From IMG/VR virus record IMGVR_UViG_3300027800_000300, positions 1 to 30,444 of that record: a stretch of 30,444 nt of DNA; one strand, written 5' to 3'. A program made the position numbers and the translations under genes. The notes under the pieces were generated by a model. That model was not told the origin of the DNA and ran no database searches. It saw only the letters and a list, made by a program, of their open reading frames with translations. The stretch is from a virus. Positions 22,850 through 30,444 of the stretch are shown here, piece after piece; the first letter of the stretch is position 1; each line of letters opens with the position of its first letter.

Positions 22850-24048
22850 TACGTGACCTCGGCTTAGTAGGGCTGCCCCGCGATTGGATTTGGAAAAAAT
22901 TGAAATACGTCGCCCGGATGGCTGCTGGTGACGCCATCACGTCCGAGGATATTAGAGAAACTGGCGACTATCCTGTTTACGGTGGAAACGGACTTCGCGG
23001 ATACACCGAGAACTTCAATCGTAAGGGCGATTTCGTTTTGATCGGCCGCCAAGGTGCCCTTTGCGGCAATATCAACTACGCCTCCGGCGAATTCTGGGCG
23101 TCAGAACATGCTATCGTGGCAGACCTGCAAGACAACGCCGAAGTGCGGTGGCTCGGCGAGCTCCTGTCCTTCATGAACCTGAACCAGTACTCGCAATCTG
23201 CTGCACAGCCCGGCATCGCCGTTGATGTAATCGCCAATCTCCCAATTCCCGTGCCTCCACGGAAAACTCAAAAGGCGATCGCCTCTTTCCTCAGTCGCGA
23301 AACCACCGACATCGACGCCCTGATCGCGGCCAAGCAGCGGTTGCTGGAGCTTCTGGCCGAGAAGCGGCGTGTGATTGTCGCCGAGGCGATCATGCGCGGG
23401 CTGAACTCCGCCACCCCGCTCCGCCCCTCCGGCATCGACTGGCTCGGCGATATCCCCGCGCATTGGGAGGTGGAGAGGTCGCGCTGGCTGTTCCAGGAGC
23501 GTGACGAGCGGTCGGAAACGGGCAAAGAGGAAATGCTGACGGTGTCACATTTGACCGGGGTTACGCCTCGCTCCGAGAAGGACGTCAACATGTTCGAAGC
23601 GGAGACGACGGCGGGCTATAAACTCTGCTTCGCTGGCGATTTGGCCATTAACACGCTTTGGGCCTGGATGGGCGCCATGGGCACCGCTCGCGTCGACGGC
23701 ATCGTGAGCCCTGCCTACAATGTCTACACCCCGGGCCCGCGCCTTATTCCCGATTATGTTGACGCTCTTGTTCGCATTCCGGTCTTTGCGCAGGAAGTGA
23801 CGCGCTATTCCAAGGGAGTCTGGTCTTCGCGCCTCCGGCTTTACCCGGAAGGCTTCTTCGAGACCTATTGGCCGATTCCGCCGATTGCCGAACAATGGGA
23901 AATCGTCCATCACATCGCGACCGAAACCGCCAAAATCGACCGCCTACGCACCGCCACCGAGAACTCCATCACGCTGCTGAAGGAACGTCGCGGCGCACTG
24001 ATCGCCGCCGCCGTCACCGGCCAGATCGAAGTCCCGGAGGCGGCATGA
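22846..24048 (+). CDS. hsdS: Type I restriction-modification specificity subunit
   Basis: A 400-residue HsdS with the standard two-half layout. The first target-recognition domain (about 1-145) includes YPVYGGNGLRGY and GRQGALCGNI. The central conserved coiled coil (about 145-190) follows the I-x-x-FL-x-x-ET-x-x-IDALI pattern and ends in VIVAEAIMRGL. The second target-recognition domain (about 195-345) starts GIDWLGDIPAHWEV. A C-terminal coiled coil starts at about 350 and ends LIAAAVTGQIEV. Each domain reads one half of a bipartite DNA site. The recognition sequence cannot be derived from the sequence alone. The stop overlaps the ATPase start. Confidence 0.93.
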   Translation: MIRDLGLVGLPRDWIWKKLKYVARMAAGDAITSEDIRETGDYPVYGGNGLRGYTENFNRKGDFVLIGRQGALCGNINYASGEFWASEHAIVADLQDNAEVRWLGELLSFMNLNQYSQSAAQPGIAVDVIANLPIPVPPRKTQKAIASFLSRETTDIDALIAAKQRLLELLAEKRRVIVAEAIMRGLNSATPLRPSGIDWLGDIPAHWEVERSRWLFQERDERSETGKEEMLTVSHLTGVTPRSEKDVNMFEAETTAGYKLCFAGDLAINTLWAWMGAMGTARVDGIVSPAYNVYTPGPRLIPDYVDALVRIPVFAQEVTRYSKGVWSSRLRLYPEGFFETYWPIPPIAEQWEIVHHIATETAKIDRLRTATENSITLLKERRGALIAAAVTGQIEVPEAA

Positions 24049-25364
24049 AACTCACTAGCCTTTCCCTCGAAAACGTCAGGGCCTTCAAAGAAGCGGAGTT
24101 TAAATTCGATCCCGGCTTCAATCTGATTATCGGCATCAACGGAGCAGGTAAGAGTACTGCGCTGGACACGATACGCTTCTGCGCTTCGCATCTGCTGGCC
24201 GCACTGCAAAAGATGCCCTTCAAGCCATTTGGCCTCAGTACGGATGATATCCACGGCAAAGCTCCGTTTGCAGAAGCTTCCCTGCACATCAACTTTGCAG
24301 ACAAGGGAGACGCATTCGTTCGGCTGCGCGAATGGCGGGAGCAGGTAGCCGTCGAGGATACCTCTAACCTTGAGCGCCTGCGCCGGGAAATTCTCGAAAC
24401 CGCCCGGCCGAGGGAACGGCTTCGCACCCAATTGCGAGAGCTCGTTGAAACAGTTTCGCCGAACGATTCCGTGTTCTTCTACCCGTCCAAAAATGAACTG
24501 AAGGAGCGATCGGGCAGGCAGTCGAGCGCGCCATTGGTCATCCACTATTCCACTGCGCGCTCGATCATGAATGAGCAGGCGGAACGTAAATCCGCGGCGG
24601 GCACCAGTCAGCTTGCCTATGTTAATGCGCTTCAATCAAACGCACTCAGCCTGCGCCAATTCGCCGACTGGATGCGCGCCCAGATCGGGTTGTCGTCGGA
24701 GCGCCCGGCGTCTCGGCATCTTGTAGATGGAATTGCCACCGCCCTTGACCGGTTCCTACCTGGCTATTCAAATCTGAGACCTTCAAGCGAGAATCCGTCG
24801 AAGGTCGAGATCGACATCAAGGGCACGACGCTTGATGTGCGGGCGTTGTCAGACGGTGAGCGAAGCGTACTCGCATTGATCCTCGACATCTCCAAACGGC
24901 TCGCTCAGGCAAATCCTCGTCTGGATGATCCTCTTGCCAGCAGCGAGGCCGTTATTCTCATCGATGAGATCGATTTGCATCTCCATCCGCAATGGCAGCG
25001 CCAGATCGTCAAAAATCTCGAACGCACGTTTCCGAATTGCCAGTTCATCGCAACCACGCACTCTCCGCAGACTATTGGGGAAGTGCCTCACGACAAAATC
25101 CAGATGATCAAGGATGGGCGCATCTATCCCCCAAGCCGCTCATACGGGATCGATTCCAGCCGGGTGCTTGAAGAGGTAATGGACACGGCGTCACGCAACC
25201 CGGCGATAGAACAGGAAATCGGCCGTATCGCCAAACTGATCGGGAATCATAAAAGTGCAGAAGCAAGAGCTGCGATCGAGGCGTTGTCCGATCAGATCGG
25301 CGCCGACGATCCGGAAATAACCCGCGCCCGCACGCTCCTCGACTTCATGGAGGGGGAGGCGTGA
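24045..25364 (+). CDS. SMC/ABC-like ATPase of Septu type (PtuA-like)
   Basis: A 439-residue ATPase starting at the ATG overlapping the hsdS stop. It has an N-terminal LSLENVRAFKEAEF strand, Walker A GINGAGKST (30-38), an ABC-type signature LSDGERS (268-274), Walker B VILIDEID (303-310) and a switch His in TTHSPQ (337-342). The middle is short and partly helical, without a long coiled coil. This is the COG3950/AAA_21 type that pairs with TIGR02646 HNH proteins in Septu systems (PtuA-PtuB). In those, PtuA forms an oligomeric platform for the PtuB nuclease. Here the HNH partner follows with a 4-base overlap. Place between hsdS and hsdR is unusual and suggests functional linkage to restriction. 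Confidence 0.82.
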   Translation: MKLTSLSLENVRAFKEAEFKFDPGFNLIIGINGAGKSTALDTIRFCASHLLAALQKMPFKPFGLSTDDIHGKAPFAEASLHINFADKGDAFVRLREWREQVAVEDTSNLERLRREILETARPRERLRTQLRELVETVSPNDSVFFYPSKNELKERSGRQSSAPLVIHYSTARSIMNEQAERKSAAGTSQLAYVNALQSNALSLRQFADWMRAQIGLSSERPASRHLVDGIATALDRFLPGYSNLRPSSENPSKVEIDIKGTTLDVRALSDGERSVLALILDISKRLAQANPRLDDPLASSEAVILIDEIDLHLHPQWQRQIVKNLERTFPNCQFIATTHSPQTIGEVPHDKIQMIKDGRIYPPSRSYGIDSSRVLEEVMDTASRNPAIEQEIGRIAKLIGNHKSAEARAAIEALSDQIGADDPEITRARTLLDFMEGEA

Positions 25365-25993
25365 GGGCCATCACCAAGGCGGCCGAGCCGCAAAGCTTGG
25401 TGCAGCACCGGGCTCAGGCGCACAGCGACTACAACAACTACGTGCAGAAGGATGAATTGCGAACGGCACTTGTCGGCGAGCAAAAAGGACTATGCTGTTA
25501 TTGCACAGGGCGCATTCGAGCCGATGCCGAGGCAATGAAAATTGAGCATTGGCAATGTCAGGCGAGCTATCCACAGCACCAACTCGCCTACGGCAATCTG
25601 CTCGGCGCTTGTCTCGGGGGGCAAGGCCAGGCGGAGGCTGATCAGCACTGTGATACGAGAAAGGGTAACCGCGAACTCCTGTGGAATCCGGCCACTGCGG
25701 CCCACATGATCGAATCTCGGCTGCGCTATCTTTCTGACGGAACTGTTGAAAGTACAGATGCAGCGTTCAATGATCAGCTAAATTCTGTTTTGGGTCTAAA
25801 TTTGAAGTATTTGAAGAATAACAGAAAGGCCGTTCTAGATGCCATGCTAGTCTGGTGGCGTATGGCGCAACCAGTTTCGAAGCAGAAGCTCCAAATGCAG
25901 ATAGATAGACGCACGAACCATGTCGGCGAGTATCAGCCATTCAGCCCAGTTGCGGTCTGGTTTCTACGGCAAAAATTGGGAGCGGCAGCATGA
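25361..25993 (+). CDS. HNH endonuclease of Septu type (PtuB-like, TIGR02646)
   Basis: A 210-residue protein starting at a GTG inside the end of the ATPase gene (GTGA overlap). Motifs fit the TIGR02646 HNH family: C45-C46-Y-C48, IEHW with His63, Asn79 in GNLLGAC, then Cys84 and His96-Cys97 in HCDTRKGN (96-103). This gives the H-N-H catalytic set plus two Cys pairs for zinc. PtuB proteins are nucleases activated by the ATPase partner, harming phage or host nucleic acid. The gene has some of the lowest GC in the window in its second half (about 25730-25920). It ends overlapping the hsdR start. Confidence 0.82.
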   Translation: MRAITKAAEPQSLVQHRAQAHSDYNNYVQKDELRTALVGEQKGLCCYCTGRIRADAEAMKIEHWQCQASYPQHQLAYGNLLGACLGGQGQAEADQHCDTRKGNRELLWNPATAAHMIESRLRYLSDGTVESTDAAFNDQLNSVLGLNLKYLKNNRKAVLDAMLVWWRMAQPVSKQKLQMQIDRRTNHVGEYQPFSPVAVWFLRQKLGAAA

Positions 25994-28900
25994 GCCACGC
26001 CAGGCATTCGGAAGGCGCATTCGAGACCGTGATCGAGGCCACCATGCTGGCCAATGGCTATGTGCCGGAGCCTGTCGCCGGTTTCGACCGCGAGCGAGCG
26101 ATCTTTCCCGCGACGGTGCTGGATTTCATCCGCGTCACCCAGCCCAAGGAATGGAAGGCGCTTGAAGCGCTGCATGGCGAGAAGACCGGTACCCAGATTC
26201 TAACCGATCTCACCAAATGGATGGACCAGAACGGTTCGCTGGCGACGCTGCGCCACGGCTTCAAATGCTATGGCAAAACCTTGCGCGTCGCCTTCTTCAA
26301 AGCCGCCCACGCGCTGAACCCCGAGCTTGAGGCGCGCTATGCCGCCAACCGCGTCGGTATTACTCGGCAACTGCACTTTTCCAAGACTTCGGAGAAGTCG
26401 CTGGACGTGACGCTGAGCGTCAATGGCATTCCCGTGGCGTCGGTGGAACTCAAGAACCCGCTGACCGGGCAAAATGTTGATCATGCCCTGCACCAGTACC
26501 GGAAGGATCGCGATCCGCGCGAGCCGATCTTCGAGTTCAAGCGGCGCATGCTGGTCCATTTCGCAGCCGACACCGAGGCCGTGTTCATGACCACCCGGCT
26601 TGCCGGAAACGCGACGCACTTTCTGCCCTTCAACCGAGGCAACGACGGCGGCGCGGGCAACCCACCCGATCCCAAAGGGCGCAGCTATCGCACGGCCTAT
26701 CTCTGGGAAGAGGTGTTGCAGCGCGATAGCCTGCTGGATCTGTTGGCCCGGTTCATTCATCTGCAAATTGAGGAAAAGCGTGACGATCAGGGCCGTAAGG
26801 TCAAGAAGGAAACCTTGATCTTCCCGCGCTTCCACCAGCTTGAGGCCGTCCGCTCCCTGGTCGATCAAGCCCAGCGCGAAGGAGTTGGCAACAACTATCT
26901 GATTGAGCACTCGGCCGGCAGCGGCAAGAGCAACACCATCGGCTGGCTCACCCATCGGCTGGCTTCGCTGCATGACGCCAGGAATGAGCGCGTCTTCGAC
27001 AGTGTCATCGTGATCACTGATCGGGTGGTTCTCGACAAGCAGCTTCAGGACACGATCTATCAGTTCGAGCACAAACACGGGGTCGTGCAGAAAATCGACG
27101 AAAGCTCGCGGCAACTCGCCGAAGCGTTGGAAAACGCCGTGCCGGTCATCATCACCACTTTGCAGAAGTTCCCATTTGTGTCGCGCCAGCTCGCCAAAAT
27201 GGCGGAGGAGCGGGGCGAGGTTAATGGCGGTACGTTGAAATCCCGCAAATGCGCCGTAATCATTGACGAGGCTCATAGTTCACAGGGCGGCGAAACCGCG
27301 ACTGATCTTAAAGAAGTCCTCGGCGGCCAGGGTCTGCGCGAGGAGGCCACGAAGTATATGGCCGAAAATGATGAGGATGATGTTGAAGAGCTGTATCGGT
27401 CTATGGCCAAACGTGGTCGGCAGGCAAACCTTAGCTTCTTCGCGTTCACCGCCACTCCCAAGCACAAGACACTTGCCGTCTTCGGTCGCGAGGGAAAGGC
27501 TGCGCACCGATACACGATGCGCCAAGCCATCGAGGAAGGGTTTATTCTCGATGTTCTGAAGCACTACACGACCTATGCAACCTATTTCCGGCTGCTGAAA
27601 GCAAGCGAGGACGACCCGAACGTTGAACGAAAGAAAGCGGCGCGTGCGCTTGCGCGCTTCCTAAAGCTGCATCCCCACAACATTGCGCAGAAAACCGAAG
27701 TGATGATCGAGCACTTCAATGCGGCGACCCAGCACAAGATTGGCGGGCGTGCCAAGGCAATGGTCATCACCGGGTCGCGCCTGGAGGCCGTGCGCTACAA
27801 GCAAAGCTTCGATACTTATATTAAGGAGAGAGGTTACGCGATTAAGTCGCTAGTAGCCTTCTCCGGCACCGTGACCGACGACAAGCTCGACGACGTAACC
27901 TACACCGAAGAGGGCATGAATCTCGGCGTGCGCGAGAAAGAACTGCCTGAAGCCTTTGCGACGCAGGAATATCAGGTGCTGCTCGTCGCGGAAAAGTATC
28001 AGACCGGCTTCGATCAACCGTTGCTGCACACGATGTATGTCGATCGACGCCTTGCGGGCATCCAAGCTGTGCAAACGCTCTCGCGCCTCAATCGCATCCA
28101 TCCTTTGAAGGAGGATACGTTCGTTCTCGACTTCGTCAATGATCGTGACGAAATTCGCGAGGCATTTAAGACCTATTTTGAAGGCGCCGAGATTGGCGAA
28201 GAAGTCGATCCGGCAAGGATGTATCAAATTAAGACGGAGCTCGATGCCGAAGGCGTGTATGAAATTGAGGATGTTCAGCGATTTTCTTCAGTCTATTTTA
28301 AGCCGAAGCAGCGCCAGAGTGCGAACGATCATCAGATGATGAATGCCGCCCTCGATCCAGCCGTTTCACGTTTTGAAGAAATGCAGAGTGCCAATCCAGA
28401 CGAGGCAGAATTGTGGCGCGGCAAGGTTCTCGCGTTCGGCAGCCTATATGGCTTTCTGAGCCAGATAATCCCGTATCAAGATTCTGATCTGGAGCGTCTC
28501 TACGTATTCCTGCGCCATTTGGCTGCGAAGCTGCCGAGGCGGGCTAGTGGTCCATCCTATCAGTTCGATGATGAAGTGCGACTTGAATATTATCGTCTCC
28601 AGAAAATAAGCGAAGGTTCAATCAGCCTGAATGAAGGACAGGCCAACCGCCTCGATGGCCCTTCCGAAGTTGGAACTGGCGTTCTTCACGAAGAGGCGGT
28701 GCCTCTCTCGCGCCTGATTGATGTCGTCAACGAACGGTTCGGAACAGACTTCAATCAAGCCGACCAACTGTTCTTCGATCAGATCGTTGAAGCGGCCATC
28801 TCTGACAATGCACTGAAGCAAGCTGCTGCGGTCAATCCCGGCGACAAGTTCGAGTTGGTGTTCCGGAATCTCCTCGAGGCGCTGTTCGTTGAACGAATGG

Positions 28901-29073
28901 ATCAGAACGAGGAAATTTTCGCCCGTTTCATGAACGACAAATCGTTCCAGAAGGTCGTCACCGGCTGGCTGTCCTCCGAGGCGTATCGGAAGCTCAAATT
29001 GGTGGACCAGGTTCATACTGCCAGGGAAACGGATAATGCAGGAAATGGCCGGGATATCGGCCAAAGTCCATAA
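25990..29073 (+). CDS. hsdR: Type I restriction enzyme, restriction/translocation subunit
   Basis: A 1027-residue HsdR. The N-terminal nuclease domain has the PD-(D/E)xK pattern with Asp139 and E153-L-K155. The helicase/translocase has Walker A in EHSAGSGKSN (306-315), DEAH box at 426-429 (IIDEAHSSQGG), then FFAFTATPK and, later, VAEKYQTGFDQP and QTLSRLNR (motif VI-like). The C-terminal helical part binds the M2S1 core. HsdR translocates unmodified DNA and cuts at a distance. The ATG overlaps the HNH gene. The last 20-25 residues (after AYRKLK) are polar and look unlike the family end, perhaps read-through into other DNA. Otherwise intact. Confidence 0.95.
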   Translation: MSHARHSEGAFETVIEATMLANGYVPEPVAGFDRERAIFPATVLDFIRVTQPKEWKALEALHGEKTGTQILTDLTKWMDQNGSLATLRHGFKCYGKTLRVAFFKAAHALNPELEARYAANRVGITRQLHFSKTSEKSLDVTLSVNGIPVASVELKNPLTGQNVDHALHQYRKDRDPREPIFEFKRRMLVHFAADTEAVFMTTRLAGNATHFLPFNRGNDGGAGNPPDPKGRSYRTAYLWEEVLQRDSLLDLLARFIHLQIEEKRDDQGRKVKKETLIFPRFHQLEAVRSLVDQAQREGVGNNYLIEHSAGSGKSNTIGWLTHRLASLHDARNERVFDSVIVITDRVVLDKQLQDTIYQFEHKHGVVQKIDESSRQLAEALENAVPVIITTLQKFPFVSRQLAKMAEERGEVNGGTLKSRKCAVIIDEAHSSQGGETATDLKEVLGGQGLREEATKYMAENDEDDVEELYRSMAKRGRQANLSFFAFTATPKHKTLAVFGREGKAAHRYTMRQAIEEGFILDVLKHYTTYATYFRLLKASEDDPNVERKKAARALARFLKLHPHNIAQKTEVMIEHFNAATQHKIGGRAKAMVITGSRLEAVRYKQSFDTYIKERGYAIKSLVAFSGTVTDDKLDDVTYTEEGMNLGVREKELPEAFATQEYQVLLVAEKYQTGFDQPLLHTMYVDRRLAGIQAVQTLSRLNRIHPLKEDTFVLDFVNDRDEIREAFKTYFEGAEIGEEVDPARMYQIKTELDAEGVYEIEDVQRFSSVYFKPKQRQSANDHQMMNAALDPAVSRFEEMQSANPDEAELWRGKVLAFGSLYGFLSQIIPYQDSDLERLYVFLRHLAAKLPRRASGPSYQFDDEVRLEYYRLQKISEGSISLNEGQANRLDGPSEVGTGVLHEEAVPLSRLIDVVNERFGTDFNQADQLFFDQIVEAAISDNALKQAAAVNPGDKFELVFRNLLEALFVERMDQNEEIFARFMNDKSFQKVVTGWLSSEAYRKLKLVDQVHTARETDNAGNGRDIGQSP

Positions 29074-29168
29074 TAGCGACAGCGGGTGACCGCCGGTCAT
29101 TCGACACGGAGTACGCCATCACCGCTTTGCGGTTCATCGATCTTTGCCATCTCAACGAGACATCGTGG

Positions 29169-30444
29169 TTACCCGATATCGTCTCGCTGCCCAATCCAGG
29201 AATTCGGAACCAGCTTGATGCCATCGCGCCATCGCTGCGATATCGACTCGCGGAACCAACCGTCCAGCAATTCGACGTGATCCAAGACGATGATCTGCAT
29301 GGGCGAGGCTGTTCTGGTGCAATGGTCAAAAAGCAGTCTGTAAAGGCGGGCGACGGCGAGTTGATCCTCGTCTCGGCCATCGACCTCGCCGATATCCTTT
29401 TCTGGCGGATAGTAGGCCTGGGACGGCTGATCCAGCATCAAAAAGGCGGGAACCGGTCGGTTGCGGGCGCGGAAGAGCTTGTGAAGAGCCAGATGGGCGG
29501 CGACATGATAGCCGACCCAATTCTCTCCGCTGCCGATGTTTGGCAGCATGAGCGGGCCATTTACGGTGTCCGCGACAACGGTCAATCTGCGCCGATCAAG
29601 GCGCAGTGGATTGTTGCCATGTTCGAGCGCCAGCGCGCCCGCAATCTCGGTGAGATCGCGTCCGACGAACCCCAGTGCGGTGGTGAGTCGCTCCTCCAGC
29701 AAATCCAAATCCAGGGCCTGCTCAAGGGCTTGCACCTCGGCACGGAGCTGGGCAATTTCAAGTTTCAGCCCGTCATCAGATGAAACGATGCGGGCGTTTT
29801 CGAGGTAGTACCCGATACGGCCGGCGACGCGCGCCTGTTCGGTGAACTGATCCTGCTGGATGCGCAGACGCTCGTTGTCGGCAATACGCGAGGCCATGTC
29901 TTGCTGAACTGTCTTCAGGCGGTCTTCGATATCGAAGCGCTTTGTCTCGAGCTCAGCCACACGCTCCTGTAGCCGCGGATTGTCGCGTCGGACCGAACTC
30001 AGTTGTCGCTCTAGACCGATCAGCGAGCGCGTGATTTCGGTCACCGATGGCACCGGGTTGGGTAGGTGGCTTTCGCAGAGAGGGCACCGATCCGCAGCCC
30101 CGCCATCGCTGGAGACAAGGCCGATGGCGCTCAGGCGGGCCTGCTGCTCTCGTGCCTCGGATTCGAATTCTGAAACCTCGTGTTCCAGCCTACGAAGGTC
30201 CGCGATTTCCTCCCGCACGTCCTGAAGCTCGGACCGCAGACGGCGACGGCGTTCTTCCAGGTCGTTGAGGTCGGCGGCGGGATCGTCCAATGTCGCATAG
30301 GTCAGCGGGCGCGGGGTGGCCGCGCTCGCCAGCGCAGCACGCAGTCGCTCAGGTGAGTCCATGATGGTGTCGGCCGGCACCAATCCCACCCGCTTGGCTT
30401 CCTTGATTAGGGTTTCAGCCGTTACCGTTGCCTTGCTGGAAAGG
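29169..30444 (-). CDS. DUF3732 coiled-coil ATPase (5' end cut by window edge)
   Basis: The frame is open to the window end, so only the last 424 residues are visible; the Walker A part would lie outside. Seen here: long coiled coils on both sides of a CPLCESH motif (CxxC, Rad50-like zinc hook), then an ABC-type signature region GSGENWVGYH and a Walker B-like FLMLDQPSQAYYP. These are hallmarks of DUF3732 proteins. As I recall, DUF3732 ATPases are discussed with the ABC-three-component conflict systems, usually with small middle and effector components beside them. Those would be upstream, beyond the right edge. The gene is convergent with hsdR, with 95 bases between their stops. It suggests a wider defence island. 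Confidence 0.82.
   Translation of the reverse strand, partial: LSSKATVTAETLIKEAKRVGLVPADTIMDSPERLRAALASAATPRPLTYATLDDPAADLNDLEERRRRLRSELQDVREEIADLRRLEHEVSEFESEAREQQARLSAIGLVSSDGGAADRCPLCESHLPNPVPSVTEITRSLIGLERQLSSVRRDNPRLQERVAELETKRFDIEDRLKTVQQDMASRIADNERLRIQQDQFTEQARVAGRIGYYLENARIVSSDDGLKLEIAQLRAEVQALEQALDLDLLEERLTTALGFVGRDLTEIAGALALEHGNNPLRLDRRRLTVVADTVNGPLMLPNIGSGENWVGYHVAAHLALHKLFRARNRPVPAFLMLDQPSQAYYPPEKDIGEVDGRDEDQLAVARLYRLLFDHCTRTASPMQIIVLDHVELLDGWFRESISQRWRDGIKLVPNSWIGQRDDIG

Larger units (their letters stand above)
20594..29073 (+). other. Type I R-M operon with embedded ATPase-HNH pair
   Basis: Order: Phd-type antitoxin, hsdM, hsdS, PtuA-like ATPase, PtuB-like HNH, hsdR. The last five are joined by 4-base overlaps at 22846, 24045, 25361 and 25990, so they are surely one transcript with coupled translation. 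Lower GC and A/T-richer codon use than the prophage genes to the left indicate separate acquisition. Confidence 0.85.

Noticed and set aside
24045-25993. Possible retron, because PtuA-PtuB pairs also occur as retron effectors.
   Set aside because: No reverse transcriptase gene and no msr/msd-like inverted-repeat RNA is next to the pair; the neighbours are hsdS and hsdR.
26200-27276. A 358-residue - strand open frame inside hsdR.
   Set aside because: HsdR nuclease and helicase motifs lie on the + strand in this interval; the - strand frame shows none.
28994-29380. A 128-residue - strand open frame across the hsdR / DUF3732 gap.
   Set aside because: It overlaps both well-supported genes and has no domain; it might be a remnant of something inserted, but nothing supports calling it a gene.
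1-30444. CRISPR arrays, tRNA or rRNA genes, and flanking attL/attR direct repeats.
   Set aside because: None could be seen by eye. Short att cores of serine integrases (a few bases) cannot be found without comparing an empty site.

Overview
The window is high-GC, densely packed bacterial DNA. Several genes resemble ones I associate with alphaproteobacteria: a 3TM-type holin, RepB-type ParB proteins and DUF2924 recombinase cassettes. A Rhodospirillales host such as a Magnetospirillum-like species is my best guess. That is inference; no rRNA or housekeeping gene is present to settle it.

Region 1 (1-13864, + strand) is the tail and lysis half of a long-tailed (siphovirus-type) prophage. In order it holds a tail tube protein (cut by the window edge), a tail assembly chaperone pair joined by a probable programmed -1 ribosomal frameshift, a 996-residue tape measure protein, a minor tail protein, a coiled-coil protein, a large protein with seven RCC1-type repeats, a small unknown protein, a one-pass membrane protein, a DUF1833 tail protein, an NlpC/P60 peptidase, a tip attachment (J-like) protein, a putative cell-wall hydrolase and a holin. 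A strong intrinsic terminator closes it. A parDE-type toxin-antitoxin pair sits on the opposite strand between the tape measure gene and the next tail gene.

Region 2 (14013-20496) holds two unrelated site-specific recombination modules. On the - strand is an operon of a large serine recombinase and two ParB/RepB-like proteins. On the + strand are a small helix-turn-helix gene and then a translationally coupled set: short ORF, DUF2924, a second large serine recombinase, and an HTH-like protein.

Region 3 (20594-29073, + strand) is a defence operon of visibly lower GC content. A solitary Phd-type antitoxin leads hsdM, hsdS, an SMC/ABC-like ATPase, an HNH nuclease and hsdR. The last five genes overlap by 4 bases at each junction. 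The ATPase-HNH pair resembles the Septu (PtuA-PtuB) phage-defence pair. It lies between hsdS and hsdR, the same place the anticodon nuclease prrC occupies in the classic prr locus. This suggests a restriction system carrying a latent second effector that could act if restriction is blocked.

Region 4 (29169 to the edge, - strand) is the C-terminal part of a DUF3732 coiled-coil ATPase with a zinc-hook CxxC, probably part of a further defence cluster. No intergenic gap exceeds about 210 bases. I saw no tRNA, rRNA, CRISPR array or intact insertion sequence. The gaps at 13865-14012 and 17885-18090 hold nothing I can identify.
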